Below are positions 12,117-22,928 of a DNA stretch of 64,000 nt, one piece after another. A program made the position numbers and the translations under genes. A model generated the notes under the pieces. That model was not told the DNA's origin and made no database searches. It saw only the letters and a program-made list of their open reading frames with translations. How positions within the stretch are numbered: the first letter of the stretch is position 1; each line of letters opens with the position of its first letter. This DNA is from Dactylellina haptotyla. Taxonomy: Eukaryota > Ascomycota > Orbiliomycetes > Orbiliales > Orbiliaceae. The stretch spans positions 5,580,001-5,644,000 of the forward strand of contig CM062379.1 of the NCBI GenBank assembly GCA_031310005.1. Direction: 5' to 3'.

Positions 12117-12854
12117 TTATTTCTGGCACATAAGAGGTACCTTTTTTGGTATATACTCGCGAACCGTCGTTCTGCAAGACGGCAGATGCATTTGAGGTGC
12201 AAGAACGGGAGTCAAGATGTACTCCCCTGGTAAACTCGTATTCACCAGTACTGCGATACGTTTCGGATCGGATATTCCTGCCGTAACACTTGTATGTGCA
12301 TCTATGGATTGATTCCTAAGACTTCTCTGATAGGGTTTTGGTCCATGAGACGCCAAATTTCCTGATTTCGAGACTTCTTTTCTTTTCTGGATCGCAGAAA
12401 AGTGGGGAAAATGAGACAAAACGATATTCGATTTGGAAAACTGCGCAAAGTCCGCGTGCCGTTGATCGCCTGTGTCGTGTTGGGTTGTGGGGAATGATTC
12501 TCGCCTGTGTTCAGATCCTTGTTGATCTTTTGATTCAGGTGAGACATTCTGAAGTTGCTTCGCAGGTTTTAAGGCTGCCTCGAATCCATTTGCAGATTTG
12601 TCAAGATGGATTATAAAAAGTAAAGTCTTGCACATATATTGTTTGTTGTTGAAAGGTGCGGCTGCAGTTTCCCCGTCATGCATTGCATTGTCGAGAATTC
12701 TATCAAAGGTTATTCTTTTGAGTTCCAACAAGCGAGGTCTGTGCTTTTGACGCCTTTTATCTGATTCGTTTCCGTTCAAAGACGATACCTTGCTACGAAG
12801 GAAGCGTGGAGTAAATGAATCCTCAGACATCCTGACCATATTTCGAAGTTTCAT
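12117..12854 (-). CDS. Orphan ORF, 245 aa
   Basis: Uninterrupted frame from ATG 12854 to TAA 12117-12119. In DNA this AT-rich an open frame of this length is unlikely by chance, so it may be a real gene. The product is basic and hydrophilic, rich in Arg, Lys, Gln and Ser, with no signal peptide, membrane segment or recognised domain. Further ATGs at codons 6 and 9 are possible starts. No intron is needed. It stands alone in a gene-poor stretch. It could equally be a lineage-specific gene or a chance ORF; expression data would decide. I do not recognise it. Confidence 0.35.
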   Translation of the reverse strand: MKLRNMVRMSEDSFTPRFLRSKVSSLNGNESDKRRQKHRPRLLELKRITFDRILDNAMHDGETAAAPFNNKQYMCKTLLFIIHLDKSANGFEAALKPAKQLQNVSPESKDQQGSEHRRESFPTTQHDTGDQRHADFAQFSKSNIVLSHFPHFSAIQKRKEVSKSGNLASHGPKPYQRSLRNQSIDAHTSVTAGISDPKRIAVLVNTSLPGEYILTPVLAPQMHLPSCRTTVREYIPKKVPLMCQK

Positions 12855-13427
12855 ACAGTAGAGTATGTTTGCCGAGGTATTATTGCCCCGGAGTATAGAA
12901 AACCCGCCCGGAATTAAGATATATAGTTTTTGAATATCATGGACTCTCTTATTATGCCTTCCATAACTCAGTCAATCGGTTTTGTGACAGCGGTCAAGGG
13001 AAGGGAGATCTTCGGCTCCCGCATATATCTTCAGATATTATACACAAATAAGTTACTTTAAAAAGCTATCTGGGCCCACCATTTCTATTTTCTAACCGTT
13101 TTTGGAAATCAAGGTTGATTTCTCCCGACAAAGCGCTAACTGCTATGAGTAGCAAGGCACTGCGGAAGCGCATAAGACATCCGTGTGATACGGAAACTTA
13201 TTGGGGAATCTAAAAGAAAATTTTCGTATAAATCCAAGCAATATAGGAGAGTGTATTAACTTCTTTAGCATTCGCCAATGGAGCCTCTAAATATCCAACA
13301 GGATGAAGCATCGTACTTGCATCTACGAGTATCCACTTTACTTCGAATATTTTCGCTAATTTAAACGACCCCGCTTTGCATCCGAAACCGACTTCGCCTT
13401 GTTTTGAATTTCGGATCCATTTTGCCC
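12855..13427. other. Intergenic, AT-rich
   Basis: AT-rich stretch between the orphan ORF and a small secreted candidate. A minus-strand ORF (13210-13521, 103 aa from its first ATG) overlaps the next candidate on the opposite strand; both cannot easily be true and neither has homology I recognise. Confidence 0.45.
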
Positions 13428-13694
13428 ATGTTGTGGTTATGGCGTGCTTATACTTTATTGTTGCTTTGGAGCTCTTTGACTCTCTTATCAGCGGTTGAGA
13501 GCTTAGGGTATGTATACGCATTGGGTGAGACAATTGAAATGAGTTCTACCCGGAAGGCTCGTAGGTCTGAGTGGACCGCAATAACTTCATGCAGCAAATT
13601 TCTTGTATGTTATTCGACGCGGTGTATTTACCGCGCATATGAATGTAATTGCTTAGTGTGTTGGGAGAGGTACGGCATAGGAGAGCGTTGCTGA
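13428..13694 (+). CDS. Possible small Cys-rich secreted protein
   Basis: ATG 13428 opens an 88-codon frame that begins with a strong signal-peptide-like segment (MLWLWRAYTLLLLWSSLTLL, then SAVES). Directly after it is a good donor (GTATGT at 13508), and an acceptor (ATGCAG) ends at 13594; removing these 87 nt keeps the frame and leaves a 59-residue precursor. Its mature part of about 34 residues holds six cysteines spaced C-x4-C-x6-C-x-C-x2-C-x9-C. Unspliced, the protein has seven cysteines. Small cysteine-rich secreted proteins are common fungal effectors or antimicrobial peptides, but no family is recognised. An overlapping minus-strand ORF and a further possible donor at 13671 leave the model uncertain. 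Confidence 0.3.
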   Translation: MLWLWRAYTLLLLWSSLTLLSAVESLGYVYALGETIEMSSTRKARRSEWTAITSCSKFLVCYSTRCIYRAYECNCLVCWERYGIGERC

Positions 13695-15393
13695 CCCCAA
13701 TTTGTTACTTTGGATTTTAGTACAGAAAAAAGCTCATAAGCTTTCGTTAATATGTTAGATAAAGAGTATTATAAATTCGGTTGTCAAATTCTTCATAAAT
13801 TTAGTGAAACTATAGGTTATGTGGGCAATTGCCCAAGGCGCGGCTTCGAGAACTGCTCATATCTGATCGATATCAATAGATGAGATTATCCAAATGATGA
13901 TATATCAAGCCAAAGTATACCTCCGAATTAAAGGATAGATCAACATGCAGCAATTTGCCCAGTTTACGGATAGACACCGCTGCAAACTGGTATTTTGATT
14001 ACCGTGTAAGGTTGAGTAACGGTCGTAGTTGGAATTGCATTCTTTGGGGAAGTAACGAGACAAATCAGTATCAAATCCATTGCCTTAGTAATTCGTCCCG
14101 ACAAAGAGCCGACATTGGTAAATATCTACTTACGCCTATTGTGTACGTAGCAACAGTCAAAATGCATCCTTTGCAATCAAGCTGTATAGCCGCAGCTGCA
14201 TATGCGCGGTATTCAGTCGCTGTCGCGGAAAACGTTACGTATGTTGTTACGGTAGTGAAGCAGACTTGGATGATTGGACCTATTCCCACTGGTGCCGGCG
14301 AAGCGATCACGGACCTATGCGATATGATAGTGTATGTTAACTTTGATCTCACCGATATTATTGAAGATTAAGGGGGAATCTGAGCTCTTACCCAACGAGG
14401 CATAAGAATCCAAATGGTTTAAGGGAACGCATCTTCGAAGTGTCTTCATTAATCGATCTAAGCTTCAATAGCTTCAATAGGGAGAAGGGATCCAAGGAAT
14501 ACAACGACGAGTGAATCTAAGCTTCTTTTCACTGCAGCCAAGGATGAGAGTCAATTTCAGTTACCCAATAAAGAAACTTCTGGTGGAAGCCAAGACCTTG
14601 TTATAAGGGCTTTGGCTAGGAGGTGCTGGTCGCGACCATTCTGGTTTCTCGGATCTTGCCGTAAGAGCTGAGTGGAAATAGCTATCTGTGGCTTGCAAAA
14701 GCACGAATCTAGTGATAATGTCTTGAATTTTGGGCAGAATGCACTCGGCGAAGCTGGTGTAACTAAGGATCAAGGGATCAATTTTTGATCTAACCTTAGT
14801 CTCAGGTTAGCAATCTGGATATAACCATACCATTTACAGGCTAGTTTCTCGATTTTGCAAGCCACCTCACACCGCAATAGAATTCAAAGAAATGAATGAT
14901 AATTTTGTCTGCGTCTAAAGCGGTAGTGTGTCTAAAGTTGAAATCAATGTTTGCTCTTACGTTAAGCATCACCACAGTACGTCACGTCGCCAAGGAGACT
15001 GGATAATGGCTAGGACTCCCTTCCAAGGTATCATAGCTTTTGAGAAAATATAGTGTCCATATACCAAACACTTAACTCATCCAAACCTGGGGAATGGCTT
15101 CGCTTCAATTTTAAACATTCAAGTTCTCGAGAAAATCCGCCTCTGCAATGCAATGCAGATAGCAACGGTCCAAAATACAACTCGATGTATGTGTTGTTCT
15201 TGGAAAGTCGATCTCAAGGGGGTGGACGGCCACCAAAACAGCTCAAAATAATTCAGAAGCGGTAAATAAATATCTCAGTCTGTGCGGCTATATACTGGTG
15301 GCATCAAATTGCCCCGTGGAGACCGGTTTCCATAAATCGTCGGTTCCCTTTCACGGATAAACGTGCGTAACTTTGTCTAACCGGCACATTTGA
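13695..15393. other. Intergenic with unresolved ORF
   Basis: AT-rich. The plus strand is open from 13901 to 14371 but has no ATG near its start; its minus strand is also partly open (14071-14352, from a GTG). Neither shows a motif, and no splice model I tried joins them to neighbours. A short direct repeat of AGCTTCAAT lies at 14461-14478. The last 100 bases probably hold the promoter of the gene at 15394, with a TATATA run near 15288-15294. Confidence 0.4.
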
Positions 15394-16920
15394 ATGATGC
15401 GGGCTTCAATAAGTCTTCTTATTATTGGATTTATTTTGACTCGTTGCAATGCATATGATGAGTTTAGGATTGGGGTCCAACCCGCAGACCCGTCGACATT
15501 CCCTTGGAAAACCGAAGAGCCTTTGTGGTGTAAGTAAGAAACAGAGGGCTGCATTATTAGCATATTGTCTGCACCATTGATATTAAAACATGGCGCCGCT
15601 ACGAATCTCTTTAGTCTAGATCTAACTACTCTATGACATAGGTATGCTTGTTTGGTGAGTTCTACTTTGCTAACTTATAGAGCTTTAAAACATAGTGCAT
15701 GGTGAAGTCCCTCTAGACGGTGGAGCGCATTCGTTCGATGGATCAAATTTATTTGTAGCGCCATGGCAAAATGTTGGCAGTCTCTCAGCGGAGACTGGAG
15801 TATGGAGTTTGCTCGAACCTGAGCCACATCCTGATATGTGGCGTCGCGTACACTACGTAGAGGTATATATTTATCTCCTTATAACCATGCCATTTTATCG
15901 ATTTCACATTGCATAAGGTGCTAATACTTGCTGAGCTCAGCTGGCAGTAAAAAGCAGCCGGGAACAACCAGGAGGAGTTGTTGTACTGAAGATGGTACCA
16001 CAAGGTCTAGAAGAACCAGCGATACCATTGTATCAATTGGCCGGTGTTGATAACCTGGAAGCGACAGTGTAAGTGGAACTCCGAAATGATATTGCGGAGG
16101 GATTAAATTTTACCAGAGAATGATATTATATATTGAATCCTGGAGGCTTCATACATGGATGAAATATGCTCAAGTAAGGTGTAACAAGATAGATTTGCGG
16201 CAATTCAGGGAAATTGCAGATATCAAAGCTTTAATGTCCACATAAACAAACCCGATGAACGATTCGAGGTACTCTATGAGGTCAAACCCGTCCAAGACAA
16301 CTTGATGGAGTCGGAATCAAATGCAAAGGATTTTTTTGGTAGGGAACCCTAGGTTATAGCTGTCAGAATCCTTGTTTATGGGAATCCTGGTCCGATCTTC
16401 ATAGTTCCATACCGTATTTAGATATGTAACTGACTGTTCACATGCCCAACTAGCCTGCTGGCCTACTATACCGCAAGACTCGCTTCAGATACAATCTTCG
16501 AAAGAAAATATTGATTTAGTATCGTATCCGCGAATTTTTGGTGCTCAAGAGATACCCGGCCTTGAATGTCATCAAGTCTGGCTCTATGTTACTTGGTACG
16601 GATACAATTATAATTATCCACCATCAGACCAGGATGAAAAAAGTCCTGGAGACTCCTGCTTATCTAAAAGTGAATTCGCTTTCATCTCTGAACCATTAAA
16701 GAGCTCACCGGATTCGAAATGGAGTTTTGAGACTAGGACAGAGCAAATTTTGACGCCTCTAGGGAGAAAACAAGATATGATATCACCTATACATGCAAAC
16801 TCCTGGGCTACAACTCCTCGGTTGGATGATCCATCATGGGAGTTTGGATTTGCAAATATGAAATCTCCGACGATAATCAAAGACAATGGGATCGATGTAA
16901 GCGACGGAGATCTTAGCTAG
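15394..16920 (+). CDS. Secreted protein of unknown function, five exons, 338 aa
   Basis: Exons 15394-15529, 15696-15862, 15941-16068, 16220-16338 and 16454-16920 join with perfect phase over 1,017 nt and end at TAG 16918-16920. Donors are GTAAGT, GTATAT, GTAAGT and GTAGGG; a CTAAC branch (15669-15673) lies in intron 1. The N-terminus is a clear signal peptide (MMRASISLLIIGFILTRCNA), so the product is probably secreted. The mature part is acidic, rich in Pro, Ser and Trp/Tyr (for example LYVTWYGYNYNYPP), with few cysteines and no membrane segment. I do not recognise the family. A second ATG (15397) follows the first directly. The gene sits alone in a gene-poor region, a setting common for lineage-specific secreted proteins and effectors; this role is inference. 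Confidence 0.65.
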
Positions 16921-18477
16921 GAAAATTCGAATACAATTCTGACGGGAACATGTGAATTACGCATTTCTCATACTTCTCAATGACGTCGAGGCGAACATTT
17001 TGCTAGTGTTATATATACCCCGGATTCATTAAACAAATCTGCAGATTCTGAATTGCCACTGCTGCAGGTGCACTACGTAGCGATGTTACATCTTTGCATA
17101 TATGAACGGACAATTTAGCAAGTATACAGAGCATTAGCCTAACGCATTGTTTGATGCAGTATACTCTCTCTTTTTATTTGTTAGTCTGAGAGCGGTTCTC
17201 CAGACAAGATGCAGTCTTGGATTGTAATCTGTGTCGCATGCAAGCTCAGAGTCGACTCGAGTTGTAACCCAAGACGTAGTGTTGGATTTCGGCTGTGTAT
17301 CCATGCGCATAGTCCTCTAGGTCACGATATCACGGGCAGATTTGAATATTCATATTGTGAGCTTGGCTTTGGATTAGTAGGAGAGGTACTTGCTTAAACC
17401 GTTACTGGTAGCTTCATCCGGACTAGTGTTTATTGATAAACAGAGTAACTATTTTTATTTGTTCGCCGCCTGGGTCCTGGTCTACCTTACCAGTTGTCAG
17501 TTGTGCGTAGCGAACAAAAAGATGATGGTTTTTGTATGGCAACACACCGAAGTTCCGAATATATTGGCACTACGCAGGGAAAAAAAGGAGCCCGGCATCC
17601 CCGCCATAACCGCTCTAAGACAAAAGCCTCCCGTTCGGGTAGGAGACCAACAAAGCGACAGCACTACAGCTCGATTAGGAATTTGCCCAAACTTCGTTTG
17701 ATAGGATCGCCAGGTGGGCCAGTGGATATTGCAACCTCACTTTCCCGGGTTTTTCTTGAGCACATCTAACACTTGAACAGCAGAGCCCATTCGGTTCTAA
17801 AAATATAATTCCACGGCCTAATACGTGGGATTCTGGAATCGGAGAGAGAAAACCTTCGCACGGCCGATTCTTAGAAGCGGGTGCAAGCCTGGGATGGCGG
17901 ATTCGACCGAAGAAAAAAAACAGTAGCCGTCACCTGCCTACAAGCGCAAGTCCTGCCATGTAACCCAGTAGATACTTCCCGGCACCCTGACATATGCCAA
18001 GTCCCTGGTACTTTCGACCCCCTTCGTACTAATTCTTTCGCACTCCGCATGACTTAAAAACATTTCACTAGCGCGGTATTCAAGTCAAAGGGCCCTTCGG
18101 TACCTGGAAGAACCCTGCAATATCTCTACCTGCATTGCGAGAACATCTGCTCATTGCATGATATTGACTGCTCTGTTCGCTTCCGAGGAACAATGTTCCC
18201 TGAAATCATGAGGTTAAGGTTGCATTGCAAGCCCAGCCGAGAATAGATGATGTCAAGGTCCTCTATGAATACTAATCCTTGCACTATATGTCTGTGAAGT
18301 GAAAGCCTACGTCGCGTGTGGCGGATCGACTATATAAAGAACTATAACTCTCGACATATTTTTCGATATCATCAACTCAGATCTCAAACAATCCACACTC
18401 GCTATAAAGAACATCTTTGCAATCTATTTTAATATATTCTATCTTATTTCTAAGAATCTAACAAATACCAATTCAAA
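16921..18477. other. Intergenic, promoter side of wall-protein gene
   Basis: About 1.5 kb without a supported gene. Short plus-strand ORFs at 17209-17769 overlap in several frames and lack motifs. The last 150 bases contain a TATA box and an A/T/C-rich leader for the PhiA-like gene. Confidence 0.55.
18331..18338 (+). promoter_or_regulatory. TATA box of PhiA-like gene
   Basis: TATATAAA, 140 nt upstream of the ATG at 18478, followed by a purine-poor leader rich in CA and CT. The distance and the strong match suit a highly expressed wall-protein gene. Confidence 0.6.
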
Positions 18478-19080
18478 ATGAAGTTCACTCTCGCTACTGT
18501 TATCGCTGCCGCCTCTGTGGTTTCCGCAGCTCCAACATACTCCTCGGAGCCAAAGTCACTTGCTCTTACCATGATGGCTATCCGATCCGCATCCCCAATC
18601 CACTTCGGCCGTGTTGATGCTTCCGGCCAGAAGTTCTATATCGGCCTTGACCGTCCATCTTCCTACTGCCCATCCCCACCAGTTCCAGTTGGCTCCTGCC
18701 CATCTGGCAACTACACCTCCATCAGCTGGGGTCAATACGGACCATCCATGAACGTTGAAGTTCCTGGAGGTCAACAAATCTACATCGCTCCTGATAACTC
18801 TTTGAGCTACACTCAGGCTCACAGCGCCTCCATGCCACCAGGCTCTACTACCGATGGCTTCACCCTCGGACCAAAGCAAGAGAACACCTTGAGACACATT
18901 GACCACAAATCTGGCGGTTTCCTCGCTTGCCCAGCTAAGAAGAATGTTGGCCCATGGAAAGTCTTCGTTGGAAGCGTTACTGACAAGAACGCTCCAAGCG
19001 GCTCTGCTGCCGACTGCTTGGGATTCCTCAACACTGGTATTGAATTCATCGGCGAGCAGTTCGGTGCTTGGCAATACTAG
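18478..19080 (+). CDS. phiA: PhiA-like secreted cell-wall protein
   Basis: Single-exon gene of 200 aa. A signal peptide (residues 1 to about 17, cleavage after VVSA) targets it for secretion. It matches from memory the PhiA / IgE-binding antigen family of fungal wall proteins: RSASPIH near residue 36, a YCP segment, VPGGQQIYI near residue 95, LSYTQAHSASMPPGS, a later ACP..PW motif, and DCLGF near the C-terminus. In Aspergillus PhiA is a wall protein needed for normal phialide and conidium development; homologues also occur in plant-associated fungi. Codon use is strongly biased to C-ending codons, unlike the neighbouring genes, and a strong TATA box lies upstream; both suggest high expression. 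The orthology to phiA itself, as opposed to family membership, is not certain. Confidence 0.85.
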   Translation: MKFTLATVIAAASVVSAAPTYSSEPKSLALTMMAIRSASPIHFGRVDASGQKFYIGLDRPSSYCPSPPVPVGSCPSGNYTSISWGQYGPSMNVEVPGGQQIYIAPDNSLSYTQAHSASMPPGSTTDGFTLGPKQENTLRHIDHKSGGFLACPAKKNVGPWKVFVGSVTDKNAPSGSAADCLGFLNTGIEFIGEQFGAWQY

Positions 19081-20202
19081 ACGCCCAGCTTGGCTTTTCC
19101 TAGCTGGTTTATTCGTCACGACTGAGGAAAATTTCTAATGATGGGAATATGTGGCCTGTTTAGGTTTCTGATATTTCCAACAAAAGCATTGAGAAATCAT
19201 GATATATTACTAATTGCATTGTAGAGGCGTCATTAAATTTTTAACATTTAAAACTCTAATGTATATATATAAAATATTTGATATTATTCCCAGAGAGAAA
19301 CTTTATCATGGCCAAATACTTTTCCCTAGATTTATAGAACTCCGTAGTAACTTGCAAGTTTGCAAACCGAGAATGTACTTATAGTATTCGCTTTGTCTTT
19401 CGTAAATCTGCAATCGAACATCACTTAAACATGGGAATCGAATAAACTAGTCTCTTCTGCCTTTGTCGATTGATAATTAATGAGACATCGAAATTAAACC
19501 ATTGCTTGGGCTTCAATGCAACGCAGAAAATGCAACACTTGGTTTTGACACAGGGATCCGAACAATCGCGTCTGAAGCCTGGGTCTGGTGGACCGGATGC
19601 TGTGCTAAATTAAATATTCATACTCTGATAGTTTGATTAATTATCACATAATAAGCGCTACATGTTTCTACCGATACTATCTAGCATTGTGATAAACAAT
19701 GCGGATCGAATTGAAGAAAATGTCTGTATGTTCTGACGAACCGAGGTAGCATTGAAAAGTTACATCTCTTACCGGCTGCGGACATTAATTGCGCGCCATG
19801 CGTTATGTTATTTGTCGTCTTTCGCGTAGTACAACGCCTCAGAATTACGAAATTCATGGTGTGCTAGTGTAATTTAACTCCGATGATTGTTGAGTGAACA
19901 GCAGCGCGCGATTCCCATGTTGCACTATAAGGTTTAGACACAAATGGCGTGTTGGGGGTACCGGGGTAGATCTTGCCTACTCTTGTTAGGTGATCCAATG
20001 GTTTGTAACATAGAAATTTTGCGCATTGGTGTTTTAAAGTCTTAACATGTTCTCTTGTCTCGTAAACCAGATGCCGTCCTGGGCCTGCGAAGGCTTGCGA
20101 GACAACATGTTCTCCTACGCAAAAAAGCTTTTCTATAGAAGTAAATGAAGTTTGAAACTGGCACTAGCCTTAGCAATATTGAACATATTTCTAATTGACA
20201 AT
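19081..20202. other. Intergenic, convergent 3' ends
   Basis: AT-rich 1.1 kb between the PhiA-like gene and the cupredoxin-like gene, which point toward each other. No ORF of note, no repeat and no RNA gene recognised. Confidence 0.55.
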
Positions 20203-21872
20203 CTAAGCATGCATGGCATACAGTTGCCCGTCCTTCTCTCTCCCATTCGTCTCATTGGTAGAGTTAACGATTTTCATGTCTTCATCTCTACTGTTTATGT
20301 TTTCTTCAAATTTGCTAGCCGCCATCTCAGCAGGTCTGCGCCTGGTCCCATAATCATCACCACGGGTGCTCCTGATCGGGCTCCTTCTGCCTATAGTATA
20401 CCTCTCAGCGAGATTCGGGATCCCACGTGGACTTACGGGGTCCGCAAATCTTCGCGTCTGATTATGTCCGCCTGTCTCACCACTATTAGTTGATATAGGA
20501 CTTACCCCGCCGCTATTAATCTCACTTTGGATCCCATGTAGTCTTTTCAGGTACATGGCCTTTTCTTCTTCCGTAACAGGAATGATAACTGTTTCACGTG
20601 TTTGTGGGCCACTTCCATTTTGACTGTGGAGGGAACAAAGGTACGGGCGGATTTGGGGACTATTCGGGGCGAGCTCAGGTGTGTATTGAGTTGGGGTGTC
20701 GCCGGTGCTGTAGGAATGGGGATTGCTAGACTGAGGGATACTTGAAATAGGTTGAAAACTAGACATGAATGCGCTGTCGCGATGATATTGATCGGATAGT
20801 GAAGGAGTGGACTGTCGGCGGCGGCGGAATATTAGAAGGATCAGAAAGCCTATCAAAGCCATCGCAGAAATGCCACCAACGATGATGCCTGCAATTGTAG
20901 CAAGATCTTTGTTATGTGTAGTAGAATCCGACTGATTGGTTGAACCCGCTGAGGGTTGGATGAAATTTGAAGGCGACGATGAGGTTGTGAGGCTAGTAGT
21001 TGGTTCGGTACCCCCGGATCCGTGGTTTTCATCCTGTGGAAATGGTTCCCCTGGTGTTAAAACATAAGGCGCAGAGAGCGCCGCTTGGCGATACAACTCG
21101 AATGGGACCGAGCCATTACTATGTAAAACATTAGTCAATTAATTTTATCTGACATAGATTTTTTAGCTAGATGTAGAAGGCTTACGGATTCACCATCATA
21201 ACCATGCCCGCTTTGTTGCAGGAACTGGGCGCGCCGCAATATATAAATATTTCATCTGTAGACCGAACGGTCCACGTGAAAGAAGGCATTTCGTCCTAAG
21301 AGCAGGAAATGATGTACGTGTAATACTTTAGTATTTGTTCACTAGATCTGAAATGTTCAACCTGATAATATTTATGATAGGAGGAAGTACCTCTAGTTTT
21401 ATCATTGAGACTGGAGCCCATCCTGACCATATATCACCACTGAGGTCGGCCTTTGGAGTTTGTATATCGTATGGTATGCATGGGCGCTCGTATGTGCCTC
21501 GGATTACCGAGTGGTTCATTGGATAAAACCGAAAGAATATAGGTCAAAAGTGTGTTAGTAAGTGACATATATTGAGAGGCAAGCTGAATGAACTGGGTAT
21601 TTTTTTTACAGATCTTATCGCCAGTGTTTGCTACGACTATCTCAGGATCAAACCTATCAGGTTTCTGGGACGCAACCCAATCTTCAGCTTCAGTATTAAT
21701 CATTTATTGGAAATAAAACCTGAAAGACTGCAAGATAAATATGTTAAGTGCACACCTTTCCTACAGTAACAAAATGGGTCATGGTCGTAGCAAGTGCAGT
21801 CGGAGCTTCTATCGGGCGAGCCGCTATCACCGAAGACGCTGGTGGTGGTGTTGGAGAAGGATTTGATGCCAT
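20203..21872 (-). CDS. Cupredoxin-like, Ser-rich single-pass membrane protein (splice site damaged)
   Basis: Minus-strand exons read 21872-21765, 21664-21610, about 21536-21391, 21295-21186 and 21118-20203. The exon-encoded domain is a fungal cupredoxin: GDKI, then FRFYPMNHSV with a ligand-type His, ERPCIPY, and later EIFIYCGAPSSC followed by KAGMVMMVNP. A Ser/Thr-rich linker, one membrane helix (GIIVGGISAMALIGFLILLI) with a basic RRRR stop and a roughly 200-residue cytoplasmic tail follow, as in fungal extracellular serine-rich proteins. The first exon is short, Pro-rich and is not a convincing signal peptide. Intron 2 (21609-21537) has a good donor and a CTAAC branch but ends in AT instead of AG, while all other introns are canonical. 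The exon 1-2 junction is also the least certain. The gene may therefore be mis-spliced or decaying. Confidence 0.6.
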
Positions 21873-22928
21873 GTTCAGTGTTTTGAATATTTGGAATTCG
21901 AATTCAAAACTGATGGAGACCGCACATATGTTTCCATTTGTATCGATTAATCGCTATGTTCCATAGATTATCTACTCGGGGCATCTGTGTGGATAGTTGG
22001 AACGGAAATCGTTCGTTATAAGGGAGGCGTTCTCAGATCTCTCATAACCTTAGAATATATTAGATTTTGGGCTCACACCGTTTGAAAGACTGCTGTGTAT
22101 ACAACATGCTCCCAGGTTTGATTGCATAGTTGGACTGAATTTTAGAACGAATTGGAAACGACGCCAGAGGTGATCGAGGTAACAGCGATAGCAGAATGAT
22201 TGGAGGGTTTCACGAACCGTCGGGAGCATGCACATGAGAGCGTCGATATCCTAGATTCCCACAGCCCGATTCACCAAAATGGGTAAACCCCCCGCCTTAG
22301 GTAGCATCCGATCAAGCAGCTTGCCCTAGCTGCCGTACGAACCATCTAGCCCCCACCTGCAATATCGATCTAGCTATCAACGTGATCAACCATCGCGCGG
22401 TAGAATGAGGATGGATCCTGATGTGTTGCGTGATGTGTTGTGTGGCAGGATCCGTCGTTGTCAGTGTGCTTTGCTTTTTTATCTTGAAATCCAGCGCGCG
22501 TCAAACTCGACATCTCCCAGCAACGAGAACTCCCCACTGAACGAGAAGACCAGCCGCCATCATCGCTTCAACACCCATCGCCATCTCCAACAATCTCCCT
22601 TTCCATCGACAACGTCCTCTCACCAACTACGAACTACGGCCGTATCCCCTGACGAAACCACTGGCCGTTATCATCGCGGAATCCTCCAAGGCGTCGTGTC
22701 TGGCCAATCGCAATCGCCAAACTGGTGCGGTCTATTCCTCTCGTTGCTCGCGCTAAACACGGAACATTCTACACCGAAATTGAGACTACGGTCACGTTTT
22801 CACGCCTGCGTAATATACAATAATATACACCCTGGTGGTCTAGGCGCAGTTTTCTGTGCTAGGTCTCTCCACGACCGATAGTCTCGACATAGCCCCTCCG
22901 ATACGGCCTTGAAGCCGACACCTTCACG
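21873..22928. other. Divergent intergenic region upstream of NUP159
   Basis: Shared upstream region of two divergent genes. A 158-codon plus-strand ORF (22405-22881) most likely reflects GC-richer leader sequence of NUP159. A 12-nt imperfect tandem repeat (TGATGTGTTGCG, then TGATGTGTTGTG) lies at 22419-22442. Confidence 0.55.
22419..22442 (+). repeat. Short imperfect tandem repeat
   Basis: Two adjacent 12-nt units, TGATGTGTTGCG and TGATGTGTTGTG, differing at one position. It lies about 490 nt upstream of the NUP159 start. No function is suggested. Confidence 0.5.

Noticed and set aside
13210-13521. Minus-strand ORF of 103 codons
   Set aside because: Opposite to a signal-peptide-bearing candidate; no leader, domain or repeat. 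Kept only as an alternative.
22405-22881. Plus-strand ORF of 158 codons upstream of NUP159
   Set aside because: No motif or splice partner; more likely leader or promoter sequence.
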